This document shows, in pieces, positions 5,862 through 7,530 of a stretch of 7,530 nt of DNA. A program made the translations under genes and the position numbers. Below the pieces are notes generated by a model. The model made no database searches and had not been told where the DNA came from. It was given only the letters and a program-made list of their open reading frames with translations. The stretch comes from an uncultured Oscillospiraceae bacterium (GTDB lineage Bacteria > Bacillota > Clostridia > Oscillospirales > Oscillospiraceae). The stretch's first letter is position 1. Each line of letters starts with the position of its first letter. The DNA lies in NCBI GenBank assembly GCA_905233785.1, contig CAJOCV010000087.1, positions 1 through 7,530 on the forward strand, given 5' to 3'.

Positions 5862-6854
5862 ATGTTCAAAAGTTTAAAGCTGCAGCTGATGATCTCGGGT
5901 GTGGCCTGTCTGGGCTTACTGCTGCTGGCGGTGTGGCTTATTACGCGGCACTATCTGTACACTGCCATCGCGGTGCTTGTGATCGTGTGTATGTACATCA
6001 TTCTGGTGATCCTCTGGTTCTGGCGCTATGTGTCGGATCCGCTGGTGCGCCTGACACGCTTTGCCAACCACATCGCCCAGGGCAGCTACGGCAGCCGGAT
6101 CGAAGTCATCGGTGACAATGAGATCGGTCGTCTCACCGATCAGATCAACGAAATGTCCGAGAAGGTAGCGCTGGCCGATAAGGCGCGCACCGACTTTATC
6201 TCCCAGGTCTCTCACGAGCTGAGAACGCCCCTGACCGCGATCACCGGCTGGGCGGAGACCATTGCCTATGATGAGGCCGTGCAGGGCGATTCCAAGCGCG
6301 GCATCCAGATCATCTCCCGCGAGGCCGAACGGCTCACGGGCATGGTCAAGGAGCTGCTGGAGTTTACGCGCATTCAGGACGGGCGCTTCAATCTGCGTGT
6401 GGAGCTGATCGACATTGCAGCCGAGCTGGAGGACGCGATCTTCACCTACGGCGAGCTGATGCGGCAGGCGGGCATTGAGGTCAGCTACACAGAGCCCCCC
6501 GCCGAGATCCCCCTGATCCCCGGCGACTCCGAACGGCTCAAGCAGGTGTTTTTGAATCTCTTGGACAATGCCATGACTCACGGCGGCGAGGGGAAAAAGA
6601 TCGACGTAAACCTCGCCTCCGATCCCGATGGCGTACATATCACCGTGCGGGACTACGGTCACGGTATCCCGGAGGCGGAGCTGCCCCACGTCAAGGAAAA
6701 ATTTTACAAGGGCAGCTCGAAAAACCGCGGCACCGGCATCGGCCTTGCCGTGTGTGACGAGATCGTGACCCGCCACGGCGGCAAGCTCGACGTGGCAAAC
6801 GCCCCCGGCGGCGGCTGCATGGTCACGGTGACGCTCCCCTACGGCTCGCCATAA
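5862..6854 (+). CDS. Membrane sensor histidine kinase (HAMP-HisKA-HATPase)
   Basis: Predicted 330-residue inner-membrane kinase, probably the partner of the preceding response regulator. Two hydrophobic helices (about residues 7-27 and 31-54) are joined by only a few residues, so there is essentially no extracellular sensor domain. A HAMP linker follows (about 56-103, from YVSDPLVRLTRFA). The dimerisation domain carries the phosphorylated H118 in SQVSHELRTPLT. The ATPase domain has the N box with N232 and N236 (FLNLLDNA), the G1 box DYGHGIP (264-270), the F box EKFYKG, and the G2 box GTGIGLA (290-296), so it should be catalytically intact. The ATG at 5862 is preferred: GGA at 5852-5854 gives a weak ribosome site with a 7-nt spacer, and MFKSLKLQL is a typical opening. 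An in-frame ATG at 5850 would add four residues but has no Shine-Dalgarno at a usable distance. Confidence 0.93.
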   Translation: MFKSLKLQLMISGVACLGLLLLAVWLITRHYLYTAIAVLVIVCMYIILVILWFWRYVSDPLVRLTRFANHIAQGSYGSRIEVIGDNEIGRLTDQINEMSEKVALADKARTDFISQVSHELRTPLTAITGWAETIAYDEAVQGDSKRGIQIISREAERLTGMVKELLEFTRIQDGRFNLRVELIDIAAELEDAIFTYGELMRQAGIEVSYTEPPAEIPLIPGDSERLKQVFLNLLDNAMTHGGEGKKIDVNLASDPDGVHITVRDYGHGIPEAELPHVKEKFYKGSSKNRGTGIGLAVCDEIVTRHGGKLDVANAPGGGCMVTVTLPYGSP

Positions 6855-6861
6855 TAAGTCG

Positions 6862-6881
6862 CCAGTGGTCAGTGGCCAGTG
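6862..6881 (+). repeat. Short tract of degenerate 7-nt repeats
   Basis: Between the kinase stop and the yqhQ-like gene the sequence reads CCAGTGG TCAGTGG CCAGTG, nearly three tandem 7-nt units with an AGTG core. The period and AGTG core match the arms of the two palindromic elements in this window, but there is no hairpin core and no opposite arm. It may be the remnant of one end of such an element, or an unrelated simple repeat. Confidence 0.45.
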
Positions 6882-6902
6882 TTTAGCAAAAGGAGAATTT
6901 TC

Positions 6903-7530
6903 ATGTCAGAAAACAACAGCTGCGCCTTCCGCACCTCCATCGGCGGGCAGGCGCTGATCGAAGGCATCCTCATGCGCGGCCCGAAAAAGCAGGCCATCGT
7001 CTGCCGCACGGAGGACGGACTCGTAGAAAAAACCGAAGAGCTCAAGTTCGTCAAGGATAAATACCCCGTTCTCGGTCTGCCCTTTATCCGCGGCTGCGCC
7101 ATCTTTTTAAGCTCTATGGTCAACGGCATGAAGGCGCTCAGCTACTCGGCAAGCCTTGTCCCGCTCGAGCAGCAGGGCGAGCCGGACAAGCTCGACAAAT
7201 GGATCGAGGAGCACTTCCCCGCCGAGCAGGCGCAAAAGCTCATCATCGGCGTCGCCGTGGTGCTGGGCATCGCGCTGTCGGTGCTGCTGTTTGTATTTCT
7301 GCCCGCGCTGCTGGTGGGCTGGTGCAAACCGCTCACGCAGAGCTTTTTCGTGCGCAATCTCTCCGAGGGTGCGCTGAAGGTGGTCATCCTGCTGGTGTAC
7401 ATGAAGCTTGTGTCCAACATGAGCGATGTCAAGCGCCTCTTCTCCTACCACGGCGCCGAGCATAAGACCATCTTCTGCTATGAGCACGGGAAAGCGCTCA
7501 CGGTGGAGAACGTAAGACCCGAGAGCCGCT
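6903..7530 (+). CDS. yqhQ: YqhQ/DUF1385-family membrane protein (3' end outside window)
   Basis: An open frame with no stop from the ATG at 6903 to the window edge, giving 209 residues of a family that is usually about 300 long. The start has AGGAG at 6891-6895 with a 7-nt spacer. Family marks are the N-terminal SIGGQALIEGILMRGP (12-27), the LPFIRG turn (59-64), and the strongly conserved SYHGAEHKTIFCYE (181-194). Two hydrophobic stretches, about 112-139 and 157-171, are probable membrane helices. YqhQ proteins have no established biochemical function. The gene follows the kinase after a 48-bp gap on the same strand, so it may be cotranscribed with the two-component system. In many Clostridia DUF1385 genes precede prmC and prfA (release-factor methylation and release factor 1); whether that holds here lies beyond the right edge. 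Confidence 0.9.
   Translation, partial: MSENNSCAFRTSIGGQALIEGILMRGPKKQAIVCRTEDGLVEKTEELKFVKDKYPVLGLPFIRGCAIFLSSMVNGMKALSYSASLVPLEQQGEPDKLDKWIEEHFPAEQAQKLIIGVAVVLGIALSVLLFVFLPALLVGWCKPLTQSFFVRNLSEGALKVVILLVYMKLVSNMSDVKRLFSYHGAEHKTIFCYEHGKALTVENVRPESR

Noticed and set aside
5916..6776. 286-codon open frame on the minus strand across the histidine kinase
   Set aside because: The kinase frame on the plus strand has every conserved box; the minus frame has no recognisable domain.
7107..7487. Minus-strand and alternative plus-strand frames near the right edge
   Set aside because: They overlap the YqhQ/DUF1385 frame, which has a good ribosome site, conserved motifs and membrane helices.

Overview
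The window is GC-rich with AT-rich gaps between genes. Gene content (a SpoIIAA-like STAS protein, YlmH, a YacP/Rae1-type nuclease domain, a YqhQ/DUF1385 protein, strong AGGAG ribosome sites) points to a high-GC member of the Clostridia, plausibly an Oscillospiraceae-type gut Firmicute. The family placement is inference; no rRNA or tRNA gene is present to confirm it.

Left part (1-4854, minus strand). Reading leftward from about 4950: a large fusion protein with a TetM/EF-G-like ribosomal GTPase followed by a C-terminal NYN (YacP/Rae1-like) endonuclease domain; ylmH, an S4-domain RNA-binding protein whose start overlaps the end of the fusion gene; a roughly 100-bp palindromic repeat (copy A); pepT, encoding tripeptide aminopeptidase; and, behind its own likely promoter, the first 25 codons of a STAS-domain (anti-anti-sigma-like) protein that leaves the window at base 1.

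Middle (4855-5030). An AT-rich divergent control region. It holds a clear extended -10 and a strong Shine-Dalgarno for the rightward genes and only a weak promoter candidate for the leftward ones.

Right part (5031-7530, plus strand). An OmpR/PhoB-type response regulator, a second copy of the palindromic repeat (copy B), a histidine kinase with almost no extracellular loop, a short tract of degenerate heptamers, and the start of a YqhQ/DUF1385 membrane protein that runs off the right edge.

How the genes fit together. The most striking unit is the fusion gene plus ylmH. Its GTPase half resembles factors that enter the ribosomal A site, its nuclease half resembles an enzyme that cuts mRNA on translating ribosomes, and YlmH is a 50S-binding factor linked to ribosome-associated quality control. 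Together they suggest a ribosome-clearance or mRNA-cleavage module rather than tetracycline resistance. The regulator-kinase pair is a standard two-component system interrupted by a repeat element. The two repeat copies share a nearly identical core with two hairpins and arms built of 7-nt units, so they belong to one dispersed family. No CRISPR array, tRNA, rRNA, transposase or convincing intrinsic terminator was seen. No gene-free stretch exceeds 300 bases.
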